Source: Nymphaea colorata
Taxonomy: Eukaryota; Streptophyta; Magnoliopsida; Nymphaeales; Nymphaeaceae
Length of the DNA: 64,000 nucleotides
Direction: 5' to 3'
NCBI RefSeq assembly: GCF_008831285.2
Contig: NC_045150.1
Coordinates: forward strand, 742,001 to 806,000
Shown: one piece after another, positions 1 to 11,900 of the stretch
Numbering within the stretch: the stretch's first letter is position 1
Layout: the number at the start of each line of letters is the position of its first letter
Made by a program: the position numbers and the translations under genes
Notes under the pieces: model-generated
Databases searched by the model: none
Seen by the model: only the letters and a program-made list of their open reading frames with translations
Told to the model about the DNA's origin: nothing

Positions 1-979
1 CAAGTTACTGTAAACCAAGTGAATAAAGTTGTTTTTTTTGTTTTTCAATAGTGAACAAAAGGCAAATAGAGTGTCTGAACTTGTGAGAGGAACTAACACA
101 AACTATTGTGCTTGGGCAGGTGTGCTATTAATCTACTTTCTGTGATTTTCTTTACATTGCACGACTAAGATAGTTTTTTTTTTTTTTAATGTTAGGGTGG
201 TTGTGTTGGAATCTATTTTTTTTTAAGTTGAATTTATATAATACATGGCAAATATGGTTTGATTTTCAATCTCATTTTGTAAATTGATTAATTCATCTTC
301 ATCCATGCTATTCATAGTTTAAGTTTACTATTATGTTTGGCATTACAAAATCCAATGTTCTAGAAACATTCACTTATCACTTTTTTCTTCCTTTTTTTTC
401 AACAAATTTTCTCATATAGGCCTTGCATTTGTTATAAGGATAAAGCTTAGTATCTTGAAACTTGTGAAAACATGTGTTTTTTCTATATTGGCTTCTTAAC
501 TTGAAAAAGGTTTTGTTTACTCTCGGTAAAAATAAAGAAGAAGCTATAGTATCCTCTCATCCAGAGAAATGGACTGCAAAGAATGCAAAGAAGTTAATAA
601 AGTATGGTCGTTTTTTAGTACTGACTGAATTTACTTGCATTTTTATTGCTCTATCATATGTTCAACTATGATCAAATGTTTATAACTATGCTATCTCCAC
701 CAATATTTGTGTATCTATATTGTATATGCCGACTAAAAACAAAGTATGTAAAGGTACTTCTTTCTTTCCCTAGATGCACTAATCGATCATAATCTATTTA
801 GTAGGTTAATGTCAAACAAATAGTTGGCCTACAACTGTAAGTAGATTTGGTTGTAATATAATTTTATGCTATATGTCTTTTAGAATCTTATATGTAGATT
901 TATGATTTTGCTTTTGTTGTCCTTTAGTTCCTATAGCAAATCATACATGATGCTCCAATAGGATTTTAGAGGTTACAAG
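1..979. other. No gene recognised
   Basis: AT-rich sequence with T-runs and only short open frames that lack coding character. It precedes the first CACTA transposase remnant on the plus strand, so it may be more of that element, but I see no conserved motif. Confidence 0.4.
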
Positions 980-2335
980 GTTGCCCATAGGTGAAACAAT
1001 TAAAGTATTAAACAATAAATATGGGCAACCAATAGGGGATCATGCATTGAAAGTATCACAATACACATATACTTTAGCACATGATAGCAACTTGCTGCCT
1101 ATTGACTTGCAATGGAAGCAAGAACTAAAGACAAACAATGATAATTTATGTGCTTGTGTTAAGATATTAAAATATTTAGTTATGCAGTTTTGTTATTTTT
1201 CATACATTTAACTCTTTCCTTATTCAAATCATTTAATTGATTTTGTGTTATAGGACAAATTTGATTGCTCAATATTTTGTGAGAAGTGGATGTTTTCATA
1301 TAATATGGATGCATGGAGAAGGTAGAAATCAAAGTTTAAAAAAAAAATACTTCTATGGTGAAAATGCATCTAATAGTGAAGATGATAATGAATATAAGAA
1401 AACTGATTGTTTTACAATTGTCAATGACTAGTTAGACAAATTGATGTCATATTGAAAATCTGAGATGCAAAGGTGAGAAGAGTCTTACATTTACCTTTTA
1501 ATTGTTCCTATGACAATTTATTTTCTTGCTTATGTTTGTTACTTGTACCTATCATTGACATTGTATACCTATAAATTTACAATGTCAAAGTGAAACAAAT
1601 AGGGCCATTTGTGCAAGATAAGTCATCTAAAATAGTACTAGAACAAAGAGTCTTGCTTGATACCATGTAAAGGAGGTAAAAATACTTGCATATTATAAGT
1701 TATAATTGCATACATTGATTAGTTTTAAATATCTCATGACTAGATACATATTTATTTATTTTTTCTTTGATATAGACAAAAAAACATAGTAACCATGAAG
1801 AACCTAGTAGATCTATGATGTATATTGTAACACGTTGAAATAATCTCGTGACTCATGAAAATAGTTGTAAGTTTGGTCTTTCTAAGGATACTTTCAACAA
1901 TATGTATTTTCCTTTACAACCAAATTTATATATGGTCATTATATATACAGGCTACAATGGAATAAGTGTTGCCTCAAATGCATGAAAGTTCATGTTATTC
2001 TATTGATGAATGTGATGCTTATAGTAAAGTCATGAGACTAGAGGGACGTGGATGTTTCACACTTATGGACCGGTTGTTTTCTCCAAATATGTTTTCAACC
2101 CTTATGCTACACATGCTGAGTATGCAAGAGTAGCAAATGAGGCCTCCAAAAGAGCAGCGACTATAGAAGAAAAACATGGGAACTTACAAGCAAAGTACAA
2201 TGAATTGGAACTAGCATTTACATAATTCAAGAATGAAGATTAATTAAAAAATGCAAAGTGAAACCAGTTAGAGATTACAATTGTAAGATTGATGTCTGAA
2301 GTTGATTTATTAAAAAATGCAATTTTTGAGACCAA
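980..2335 (+). pseudogene. CACTA (En/Spm) TNPA/Ptta-type transposase relic
   Basis: Decayed coding sequence of the plant Ptta/En/Spm transposase family, the second protein of CACTA DNA transposons. A readable block at 980-1140 contains NKYGQPIGDHALK followed by a Leu/Trp-rich stretch. GQPIG near the start of such a block is typical of the family, and the same motif recurs in the second CACTA relic near 46990. Further on, about 1980-2060 holds a D-x-YSKVM-x2-EGRG-like segment matching the family's late region. About 2100-2220 encodes an Ala/Glu/Lys-rich coiled-coil-like stretch (ANEASKRAATIEEKHG). Stops and frame changes separate the blocks, so no functional protein is expected. The family assignment is from recalled motif order, not a search. 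Confidence 0.6.
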
Positions 2336-4640
2336 TAGTTAGGTGCCACTATACATATGAAGTTATTTGTTTTTTTACATTGCACTTATTTTAACACTGA
2401 CTGTAGATGACATTTTATAGGTCATGGAGGTTGATGACCATAGAAGCAATGGCAATCACATCCTATTTTGTTTTTTTTTGTTGGATCCTGACATTTTTTT
2501 AGCAAGTGTGTCTTTCTCATACATTGTTTAGTTGTGATAAAGAAAAAACAACTTTATTCAACAAATGAATGTATACTCTTTTGATTTCAAATCTATGGTT
2601 GAAATAAAAGCTTCATGAACTTGAAACTAAAATTTTAAAAACTGGTATCCCTTCATTGCAATTTTGCATGTTTCTAGAGAAAAGAGAAGAACAAAAAGGC
2701 TCTGCAAGCACATTAGGTTTCATGGTTTTTGCTTGCTTGCTTGACAATGCAAGAATTGTTGAATCCTTTCTTTTTTTTGAGCTTTATGATTTTTTTGGCC
2801 AAAAGGTGACCATTACAAATGTTTACCATTACCTTTTTGTGGTTTTTCTATTCATGACCATCCTTTCTCATGCTCTTTCCTTCCTTTTTATTGTTACTAT
2901 AATGTCATGACCTGCAATTGTACAAGTAGCCAGTTGGGTCCCATGCCATCATTGTTTTACATTTGTTCATTTTCTATGTGTTGCTTATAGGAAAACAAAT
3001 TTGTTCTTGGTTTGTTCATTTCTTTTTTCTAATATTTTCTTTTGTTCATGGATGTTAAAGAAAAAGATAATCTAAGAATGTTACTATAATGCCACTAGCT
3101 GCAATCATATAAGGTATTTCATTTATTCTTGTATCATGTTTGTTTGAAAGTTGTTTTTTTCTTTTCAATGTGATGCTCATGGAGACGTTAATTGATTATA
3201 TAGTTTCTTATGATACATTGTCATGGTTATGCTGTGGTGATTGAGTTCCCTTTCTTTGCCTCTAGTGAAACATTTGTTTTTCCATTATTTAAATGTTGAG
3301 ATAATTTTCTATATTAAATATTTGAAGTGCTTTTACAGTTTGATGAAGTAAAACAAGCTTCTTTTGGCTGACTAGATATCTTCCTATTGTCAAAGGCTGC
3401 TGAGGTGGCTAGAATATGCCATGAGTCTCCTATATTAAGTGTTATGTGTATCTCCTCAAGCAATTGTTCTTATTTTTAATCATGTTCTTTATTTGATCCA
3501 ATAGTTTTATCTGTTCTTCCAATTTATGTGTGAAAAAATGAAAGGTAAATTACAAATAGCTTGCTCTATATGTAATTGGTTAACATTGCTGAATAAGTCA
3601 ACTTTGATGGTAATTGTTGGATTTCTTTAAACTCTTCGAAAAAAATGTCAGTTATATTGGCTATTCTTGATATTTTGCTACATTGGATTGATATAGACTA
3701 GTTGAAGTTTTTTAGTTTACTTATGTCAAAGAAATTTGAAGGGAAAACTAAACATTGGAAATTGAATTGTTCAATCTTGTGTGAAAGATGCTAATGAAAG
3801 ACGCTAAGGGAAAGCATAAGTCCCATTCTCAAATTAAGTTGGAAGAGCATTGAAAAGGACCCATGATTGTACTTGCTTACCATTGTTGTCAATCCGTTTC
3901 ATGTCCTAACACAAAAAAATCCTCCAAGCTCAAAAAGGTTCCTATATTGCTATTTTCATAAGGATCAGTTTGCCTTTATAAAGCAACAATGCCTAGTACG
4001 GGCCTCCTGCTCACTTTTTGCCTTCTGCAATTGATGATCTAGTTGTCTAGCTCATTATTTGCAAAAATTTCTGAAATATTTTGGTGTAACTTTAGTTTAA
4101 TTAGTTGGTTATAGTTCACAGTCTATGCTTACTAGAGAATCACTTAGTGGAGAATCCTTTCTAGTATCTAAAAGCCCTAGAAATGGAATTTAGTTTGGAT
4201 CTACATGCAGTCAAAGAGAGATCAAAGCAGCTGTTATGGCTACCGGCGAACATACCTTCTTTGGGAAATCTGCTCATCTAGTTGATACTACTAATCAAGT
4301 TGGTCATTTTCAAAAAGTATAGATTAGCACTTGTGTTTCACATTAGATGTGTTTCCACTTTCTTTCCTTCACGATTTATTATTTAAGGTGTTTTTCGGTT
4401 TGTCTGATTTATGAGGCATTTCATCCTCTTAGGTATTGAGCACAGTTGGGAACTTCTGTATATATTCAATTTCTATGTGTATGATAATGGAGGTAAATTT
4501 ATGGAGGACGTTTCTCTACCAATTAAAATCATTTATTGTCATAATAAATTGGCAGCTCATGAAATCTTCTAGCTTTTGAATAATGAATAGCCATGGTTTC
4601 TTTCTCTGATAATGACAAAGAGGCTATGATTCAAGCCTTG
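2336..4640. other. No gene recognised; probably interior of the decayed CACTA element
   Basis: The stretch is AT-rich with T-runs and no open frame that I recognise. An 84-codon frame at 2656-2910 is low-complexity Phe/Leu-rich and is not convincing. Its position between the transposase relic and the CACTA 3' end suggests it belongs to the same element, which is inference. Confidence 0.35.
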
Positions 4641-4809
4641 TGTATCATAATAGAGTTATGTTTTGACTGTTGTAGGCCTATGTAGAGGGCTAGTATTGGA
4701 GTTGGATTGCCGTTTTTTTCTTGTAAGTACCAATTCCTTCGTCTCCCATGCCTCAGCTTGGGAAAACTCTGAACTGCAGAAGCTAAGCAACTATTGCCTT
4801 CTTTTGTAG

Positions 4810-5079
4810 TGGGACCCACTCTTTGAGCATGTCCCTCTTCCTTTCCACTTGCTCAATTTGGTGGAACTTCAATTTGCTTTCTCTCTAATTTGTACTGTCA
4901 GATTTGTGGAATTTACTCATTGCATGCCCATGTCGTCAGAATCCAAAAATTTTCTTGTACAAAAATGTCTTGGTTGGTATTCGGAATTGATGAATTCATT
5001 TACAACTCAATTCTTGTGCTCTTTCTATGAAGCTGCCTACAGACACATCCCCAACTTCATTCCCATTGTTTTTGGCAAG
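4810..5079 (+). other. Exon-like open segment of unknown origin
   Basis: A 90-codon stretch is open from a TTTTGTAG acceptor-like site (exon would start with Trp at 4810) to an AAG/GTTTGT donor-like site at 5079/5080. It begins WDPLFEHVPL and ends RHIPNFIPIVFGK. A second exon-like piece lies at about 5336-5421 between an AG and an AAG/GTTTTG site. Joined in phase it would add only RSNGGGAPEAMD before a stop. I do not recognise the product. Because the piece lies between a CACTA transposase relic and a CACTA 3' end, a captured host gene fragment is possible. Chance open sequence is equally possible. Confidence 0.2.
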
Positions 5080-5695
5080 GTTTGTTCTCTCTCTCTCTCT
5101 CTATCACACACAATATAATAGCTACCATCATCATTTTCTTTTTATTAATAAACTAAATAGTATTACATCTAGTATCCCTTGCTTATTAAATGTTCACTCT
5201 TGCATTGGCAAATTAAAAAAAGAAAAGGAAAATGAAAGAAGCAACAAAGTTTGGTATAAAAAAAGGTTTGGGAAAACTTCCTTGTAGTTAACCAAGGGGT
5301 CAAGCAAATAATAATTTATTTTGGTACTTTGACAGAGAAGTAATGGAGGAGGAGCTCCAGAAGCCATGGACTAGGCAAACAGACAACATCTGTGCCATTG
5401 TTGGGATGTTGTCCACTGCAAGGTTTTGCATACCTCAACAATCTTGTATAGAATTTCATGGAATTTTGCCAAGAATAAAATCCGCTTGATTGGATTTGTT
5501 TATGTTGCTCTCATTCTTGCCCTAGATGACTTGTTGGACTGCAACATGTGACAAGGATGGCCCAACACCATTTGAAGTTGGCAGCCAAGTGCATCAAGGC
5601 ATCAGTTATGCAAATCTTATGTAATTTTTGAATATGTAAAGGATAGATTTTGATAATACAATTTATTTTTTGTGTTAATTCTCCCTCCCCCTCCA

Positions 5696-5698
<3 letters not shown>

Positions 5699-5762
<64 letters not shown>
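5699..5762. repeat. (TA)n microsatellite, about 64 bp
   Basis: An uninterrupted TA dinucleotide run. It generates a spurious minus-strand reading frame with alternating Ile-Tyr residues. Confidence 0.97.
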
Positions 5763-5764
<2 letters not shown>

Positions 5765-5765
<1 letters not shown>

Positions 5766-6024
5766 AAGAGAAACTACAATAGCCGTAGCTTTTTTTGGGG
5801 CTAATGTGCAATGAGAGCCATGGTTGTTGCTCGCAACAGCCATGGCCAAAATCACGTCTAATGCAATGAACACAATTTTAATCATGGCCACAATAGCTAC
5901 TCCCACACTCCTTATAGTTAATTGCCACAATAAAGACTATGGATGAAAGTGCTTGCAGCCACGGTTTTTGGGTCTATTAGTCATGATTAAAGCTGTGGCT
6001 AATGGTCTATTTTCTTGTTGTAAG
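5765..6024 (+). mobile_element. CACTA 3' subterminal repeats and degenerate terminus
   Basis: Short motifs of the type (a)gCCATGGcc, GCCACGGtttttggg, GCTGTGGCTAATGG recur in both orientations, as in CACTA subterminal regions. The block ends TCTATTTTCTTGTTGTAAG, close to the usual CACTA right end ...CTTGTTGTAGTG with one or two changes. The transposase relic upstream is on the same strand, which fits a 3' end here. The left CACTA terminus is not visible and may be outside the window. Confidence 0.5.
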
Positions 6025-6959
6025 CAATGTTGTTAAATGTGTGTGCATCGAATGCATGATGTGCATGCCCTGCACTCACCAAACTACCAAACACGTTTAA
6101 AAAAGGATGTGAAGCTCCCACTGACTTGATGTGTGCCTCACTGGACTGATGCACATGAAGCGCTAGATGTGTACACATCAGGTGCTTCTTTTTTTTGCTT
6201 TGAATTCAGCATCACTCTGCCTCTTGGCAGCTCTAAGAATCCATCACAGCCAACACAACCCTCCAACAAGATCGACTTCTGTCTAGCAAATGACCACTTC
6301 TCGTAGGGCCACCTCCTCCCTCTCCTCCACCAACACCATCACGACAACCGTAATCATCAGAAAAATGAGCCGGCTGAGGAGCAAGAGAAGAGAATCAATG
6401 ATTCAGCGTGAGGAGAAGCCACATAGCTCCAACAAGCATAATGCATCAAGTGCCACATCGAGACTTGATGGCAAAGTGAGGCGACATAGAAGTATGTGAA
6501 GCTGGCAAAATCTTTCTTTACGTGGAGAACTGATGGCAAAAGTGAGGAGCAGTAGAAGAGAGCCTCATTAAGGAGGGTATGAGAAGCCTCAAGAGAGCAA
6601 GGAGGGTATGAGAAGCCGAGAGAGAGAGAGAGAGAGAGAGATCAAAAGCCTCCACATCCTCAGTTTAAATTACTTCAAAGTTCAAACAGAAAATGACCAC
6701 AATGAGGGTATGAGAAGCCCTAATAGAGAGAGAGAGCTTAGAAGCCTGCTTTCTTTTTGTTCATAGTATTTGAATATTTTTTGGAATATTGTGCTTCAAT
6801 ACTTCTTATTTTGTTTGTTATTTTTCATTTGTTACATTATTGTAAAGATATTATGTATTTCAAATTTTTATTCATGATGCTTACACATCACCTCACATTA
6901 TTACACCTCACTTTGCTTCACATAATTAATGCATAACATCAACACACTTAACAACATTG
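6025..6959. mobile_element. Complete non-autonomous hAT-like element with 8-bp target duplication
   Basis: The left end reads CAATGTTGTTAAATGTGT from 6025. The right end at 6942-6959 is its reverse complement with one mismatch (CAATGTTGTTAAGTGTGT). Both ends are flanked by the same 8 bp, GTTGTAAG, at 6017-6024 and 6960-6967. An 8-bp target duplication and termini of this CA-TGTTGTTAA type are hallmarks of the hAT superfamily. The 935-bp interior has no transposase. It carries GA-rich sequence and three copies of a GGGTATGAGAAGCC motif (about 6575-6720). It therefore depends on a transposase supplied elsewhere. The preserved duplication suggests a fairly recent insertion. Confidence 0.88.
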
Positions 6960-6988
6960 GTTGTAAGTATACAACTTCTAAGTATTGG

Positions 6989-8790
6989 TCACTACTGCAA
7001 AAATGTCATGAAGCCCTTGAATCAATAATCCACCGCCTACCTAGATGGAGAAACAATATTACTTATATAACAAGTTAAATTAACCATCACTATAAAGTTC
7101 CACACTGAGGAAAAGCTTTGGGCAACCAACTTTTAATGTTCTACCCGACGACGAGAGATCAAGTCTACAGAAGGTGAAGAGTTTGGCTCATGAACTAAAG
7201 TGACCATTTTGGTAGTGGAAGAGGGGACTCATGCCTATCCCATCAATGGTCTTCAAGATGCCCTTGCTTTCCACAACAAAAGCACTATATTCTACCTCTA
7301 CCTCGACTACCACATTCACAACCTCTGCTGCTCAAACCATTGGTTGCCCTATGATCTTTTCCTTTATAAACAATAGGTGCAGAACTATAACCAAACATAG
7401 AAGAGTGATCGTCACATGTTGTAGCTGATTATAGGCATCGGCCAGTATAGAAATGTCTGATCTAGTAGGCATTTGAGACTTAGCAACCAACTTTGGGATA
7501 TGCTAGACAAGAAGTATCCCTATTCTTTATGAGACTTATGATTAGTACAACAAGGAGGGCTGATGGAGTTGAGCATTTCATACACAACCTTAACTGGTGC
7601 ATAATATTGTGCAAAGTGTTTGTCACCTCGGTCCAACTCACAATTTTCTGCTTAATTTGAAAACATGTTTGATATTTTTATCTTGTGAGTATGTATTTTT
7701 CAAATTGTCCCACATCATCTTGGTGGCAGAGTAGTAAATCTGGTTGTCAATAATATAGGGTTAAACTTTCATGATCCAACACAATTGTCTTGTTATCCTC
7801 TAGCCATGTAGCATATATTTCAGATTTATTTGTTAGTTTTGGTTCAAGGAGTATATGCTTATGCTGATGGCCTAAAACAGATGTCATGGAGGTTCTATAC
7901 TAGTTCATATTCATTTTCATCCAGTTTCACCAAGGGCCCACATGAAAATGGATTAGCAAAGAGCTTCTATTATGCAAATAGTTTGTTTTTGTTTGGCTTT
8001 GGTATCCCCAATGATCTTGAAATTCTAGCCAAATGCGAGTATAGAAGGCTATGGAATAGGTAGCAAAAATTTGAAATAATCTACACTAGAAAGAATCTCT
8101 ATAACAGAATGCTAAATTAATGAAAAACATATCACACTGAAGACTTCTAGTTCGAGATATATAAATTTAGAACAAATCTCTATGACAGAAATAAAAGTCA
8201 GCCTCAAATATGAGCCAAAAATATAAACTAATATGAAAAACTACTACAATAATGATCTCAAGTTTCTAGTGTTTGGTGACAATGATTCCACCACCATATC
8301 AAGTAATTAATCTTAAACTTAATTCATAGTGATCCAGAACTAAAAACAACTCTATGGGTTTGATGATAGAAATCAAAATACTAAAGGTTGACTGTTCCTA
8401 TGAAAGTCATGTCATGCTTCAACTTACCTACATATCTTATAAGAATGTGATGTCAAAACTGCCCACAACAACTATTGTGCTGAAACAACTTTTAATGTCT
8501 GCACATGAAACTCCTATCAACGATGGAAAGGACTGACACCACTGACTGCTATGTTGAATGTTTCATCTCACGTAAGCAACAAACTTCAACATCCACAACC
8601 ATGAAAAGGGGATCTTGATCACCATGGCATTTCAATCCAGCAGATGATAAAAAGAATGTGATGGAAATACAAAGACAAAGTAGAAAAGATTGAAGGGGTG
8701 ATAAAGAAGGCAAAGGAGAAGTCGTAAGATCCCAATTAGAGTGGTTTCAGATCATTCTAGGGTTCAGTGACTTTGATATCATTCTATAGT
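6989..8790 (-). mobile_element. Ty1/copia gag-protease relic
   Basis: Read on the minus strand, 8790 to 6989. Near 8780-8763 a TGATATCAAAGTCACTG segment resembles a copia primer-binding site (initiator Met tRNA type). About 7830-7650 encodes a gag (UBN2-like) block with YYSATKMMWDNLKNTYSQ and a following K/L-rich helix. About 7040-7003 encodes RRWIIDSRAS-stop-H, the aspartic-protease motif WIIDSGA-x-x-H with Gly changed to Arg and a stop inside. Many stops occur between these blocks, so the element is dead. No RT or integrase follows, so the element is truncated after the protease. Confidence 0.65.
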
Positions 8791-8792
8791 TG

Positions 8793-8955
8793 ATTGGGAG
8801 ACAAAAAACTATAATGACTGGTTAACTTTATTGATGGTTTTGAATCACATGTATAAAATTACTCTCTAAAAATCAAAATACAAATTATCATTTACCTTTT
8901 TGAAAGACAATTTCACGTGGTACATGGTAAATTATTATTCAAGTTAATCCCAACA
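8793..8955 (-). repeat. Probable short LTR of the copia relic
   Basis: On the minus strand the segment opens TGTTGGGATTAACTTG at 8955 and runs to about 8793, just before the primer-binding-site-like sequence. TG start, length of about 160 bp and position upstream of gag fit a short copia 5' LTR. The exact inner border and the matching 3' LTR are not visible. Confidence 0.4.
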
Positions 8956-11900
8956 ACTCATACTTGAGTAAAATGAGACATTCATTCGCCTAATCTTGTT
9001 TTGAAAATTGTCACTGATTTTTCCACAATACAACTTGTACATGTATGTGATATCAAAACAAAAACCAGTGTTACAGACATATAAATGTCATTTACATGTC
9101 CAAATAAGATAAAATAATAGTATTATTTTTTTGGTTGTTAAAACTCATTTTACATGTTCAATTTGTAATTGTGACAATTTATACTTTTTGAACTCTGCAT
9201 GTCCCATCTATGTGATTATGCAAAACCAATCCCAAAATGGGAATGGTTTCATAATTTTGGTTTAGCTGGCTTCCCAATGCTTCAAAAAGAAAGGATAAAA
9301 AAACCTTTAAAACCTCAGTATCTATCTTAGAATTTGTTGCATACAAAGTAAAATTGTTAACATAAGGACACTTATTAACCTGTATTGGATGTTTTAGAGT
9401 TCTTTAGTCGTATATAAGTAAGCATCATGCATCAATTCTTATCATCAAATTTATAGACAATATGCTAAATTTGGTGGAGAAAACCAAACTATTTCTAGGT
9501 AGCACATATATATATGTGTGTTCGTGTGTGTGATCTGATTGAACTACCGCTATAAATTTGAGGAGTGAAGGGTAGAAAGAGGGAGGGAAGCTGAGAGAGC
9601 ACAAGCATAAAAAGGTGGCACTATAAGAGAGAGAGAGAGTTTAAACAGACCATCTGCCTCCTTTGAAGGGTATTTCAGTGATTCCTTTAAAAAATAGCTT
9701 TGTTCCTATATTTTCAAATCAATTTCCACAGTCTGATCCCTTTAAAATCGACAACCTAGAAGATATGTAGATCTAAGTTTTAAAAACTTCATTTATTTTA
9801 GTGATGAAAAATTTGTTGGCTCATAAGATCTAATCTGAACCTTGGATTCACACAAATTTCCTTTAGGTTGACAACCTAGCTGATATATGGATATAAGTTT
9901 TAAAAGCTCATTTATTTAGTGAGCCTACAGCAAAAACGTTATTAGGCATAGTCAAACTGTTGAAAAATCTCAAACGGTCTTCCTAGATAATATATTTCCA
10001 GGAACATATTGGACTGTTTTTTTTTTTGCAAATCTAGATATAATCATATAAGCAATATGTTAAGATATATAGAATTCAAACAAAATTAATGTGTAACAGA
10101 TTTTGTAAAGATAAAACAATAACAACCTTAGCTTACTTAACTCATAAGATGTGATTTAGATGCCAAATTTTCAAGGTTGTTTTGTTTATATAAGTTTCAT
10201 ATATTTTGCACGCATTTAAATGGTTAGATTTTTTAAACTTAGAAAACCATAAGTCAAAAAAATGGTGTATATTTAGATGATATAATCTAAAAGCCATATG
10301 TACATATGGCAAGTGTAGGCATATACCCAGCTTAAAAATGGTATCAAGCAACATAAAAAAAATGTACAACTACTTCAGCAAGAAGGTCTCCAATTTGCAA
10401 TTTTTCTATCAACTGCTTTCATCTTGACTGGAGGCCATTGAGCCAATTGATGGGCCAAAAAATTACTTTCTCTTGTCAAAAAAATTTGCCAACATCTTTA
10501 TAATCAATACAAAAATAGAGCATATGTTTATATCCCTTCTATTATCAAGAATTCGTCTACCAAGTCTCTTTTTAATGACTGTACAATTAAATTATCTTCA
10601 TCTTTTAACAGGTCCTTTGAGCAAGGCCACTTTGACCCATATTATGTCTTCGGTGATGTTAGATTTATCTCCTCAGCACACTATACAAGCCAATTTTCAT
10701 TGATGAGAAGAACTTTACATGGGCTTTCAGGTTTGTTTTCAATCCTTAGGAGAAGGATGACAATCTTCGGAGAAGAATGACAATATTCACATTTCAAGCC
10801 AACATCCATATTATTGATTCTTCAAGAAGAACTTGACAATGCTCAGATATTCATCCATGAGTCTAATTAACCAGCTGCGTCTACTAGTTTGCAAAAGTTG
10901 CTAAGTCTCCCAATTTCCTAGAAGATCACTTGAAAGATACTATCCACATATGTTTGAAGAGTTTATCACTGGGTTTATTAGTTTATGAAAACCAAAGTGC
11001 ACGATCAACATTAATCATGGGCCTAAATGGAACAAGAGAATCTACATAACAAACTATATGAACTAAAGAAGCCTTGAGATCGTTGACTGGGCTCAAAATG
11101 TTACGTACTTTATACGTATTGCCAAGACATCAATAATAGTCTTACCTTTCTTTTGGGGAAAATTTTGTGAATGAAAGGAGAATGTGTATGATATGCTAAC
11201 ATTGGAGAGCCTGTCATACGGTGGAAGAATAGGGTTTTTTAGGATTGTGTTATTTAATTTTGTGCGATCATAAATATTGAGTAACTAGGACATAGTTGAT
11301 CCACTAAGGGCGTTTGATTAATTTCATCAAATCATTTAGAACTCGCACATTAAAAACAATGAGCATATGTTATCATTTTGCTTTCAATATTGGGTCAGGT
11401 TATGCTTTTTGCAATTCAGACAACCTGTTGTTATACTTTTGATTAATTGATACATAAACAAATATAGAAAAAGTATGACATTTTCGTAATCTTAACATAA
11501 TTAGAATAATTTGGGTATATAGTTTTAACATTTACTTGGTTCACAACACTTTTTGTATTGATATATTGCTCATTTAGATCCTAATTACAATGTCCTCCCA
11601 TTCTTGAATGGCTTTTCCACTTATTTTTGGGGTTATGTTCTACTGTGGGTAAAGATTTGCCTGGATCCTGTTTGAACATATCAGACAAATGACACCAGCA
11701 CCAGTCAGTTTCTTCTTGTGACTCTTTTTTTAATACCTTCCACCATCAAAGTATCATCAAATTTGTACTTATTAACAGTCTTAGATCAATCTTATGGTCT
11801 CATTTCTGGTTCAGTAACCTTATGTGAAAATAGTGATTATGTAGTTTTAAATCATCCAGTGATTCTTGGGATATGATCAAAGCCTTCATTATAATTTGAC

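Noticed and set aside
5511-5930. 139-codon minus-strand open frame
   Set aside because: Its length comes from the (TA)n run, read as Ile-Tyr repeats; the flanks have no coding character.
6989-7005. CACTACTGCAAAAATG as the left end of another CACTA element
   Set aside because: No matching right end or subterminal repeats; it also overlaps the copia protease relic.
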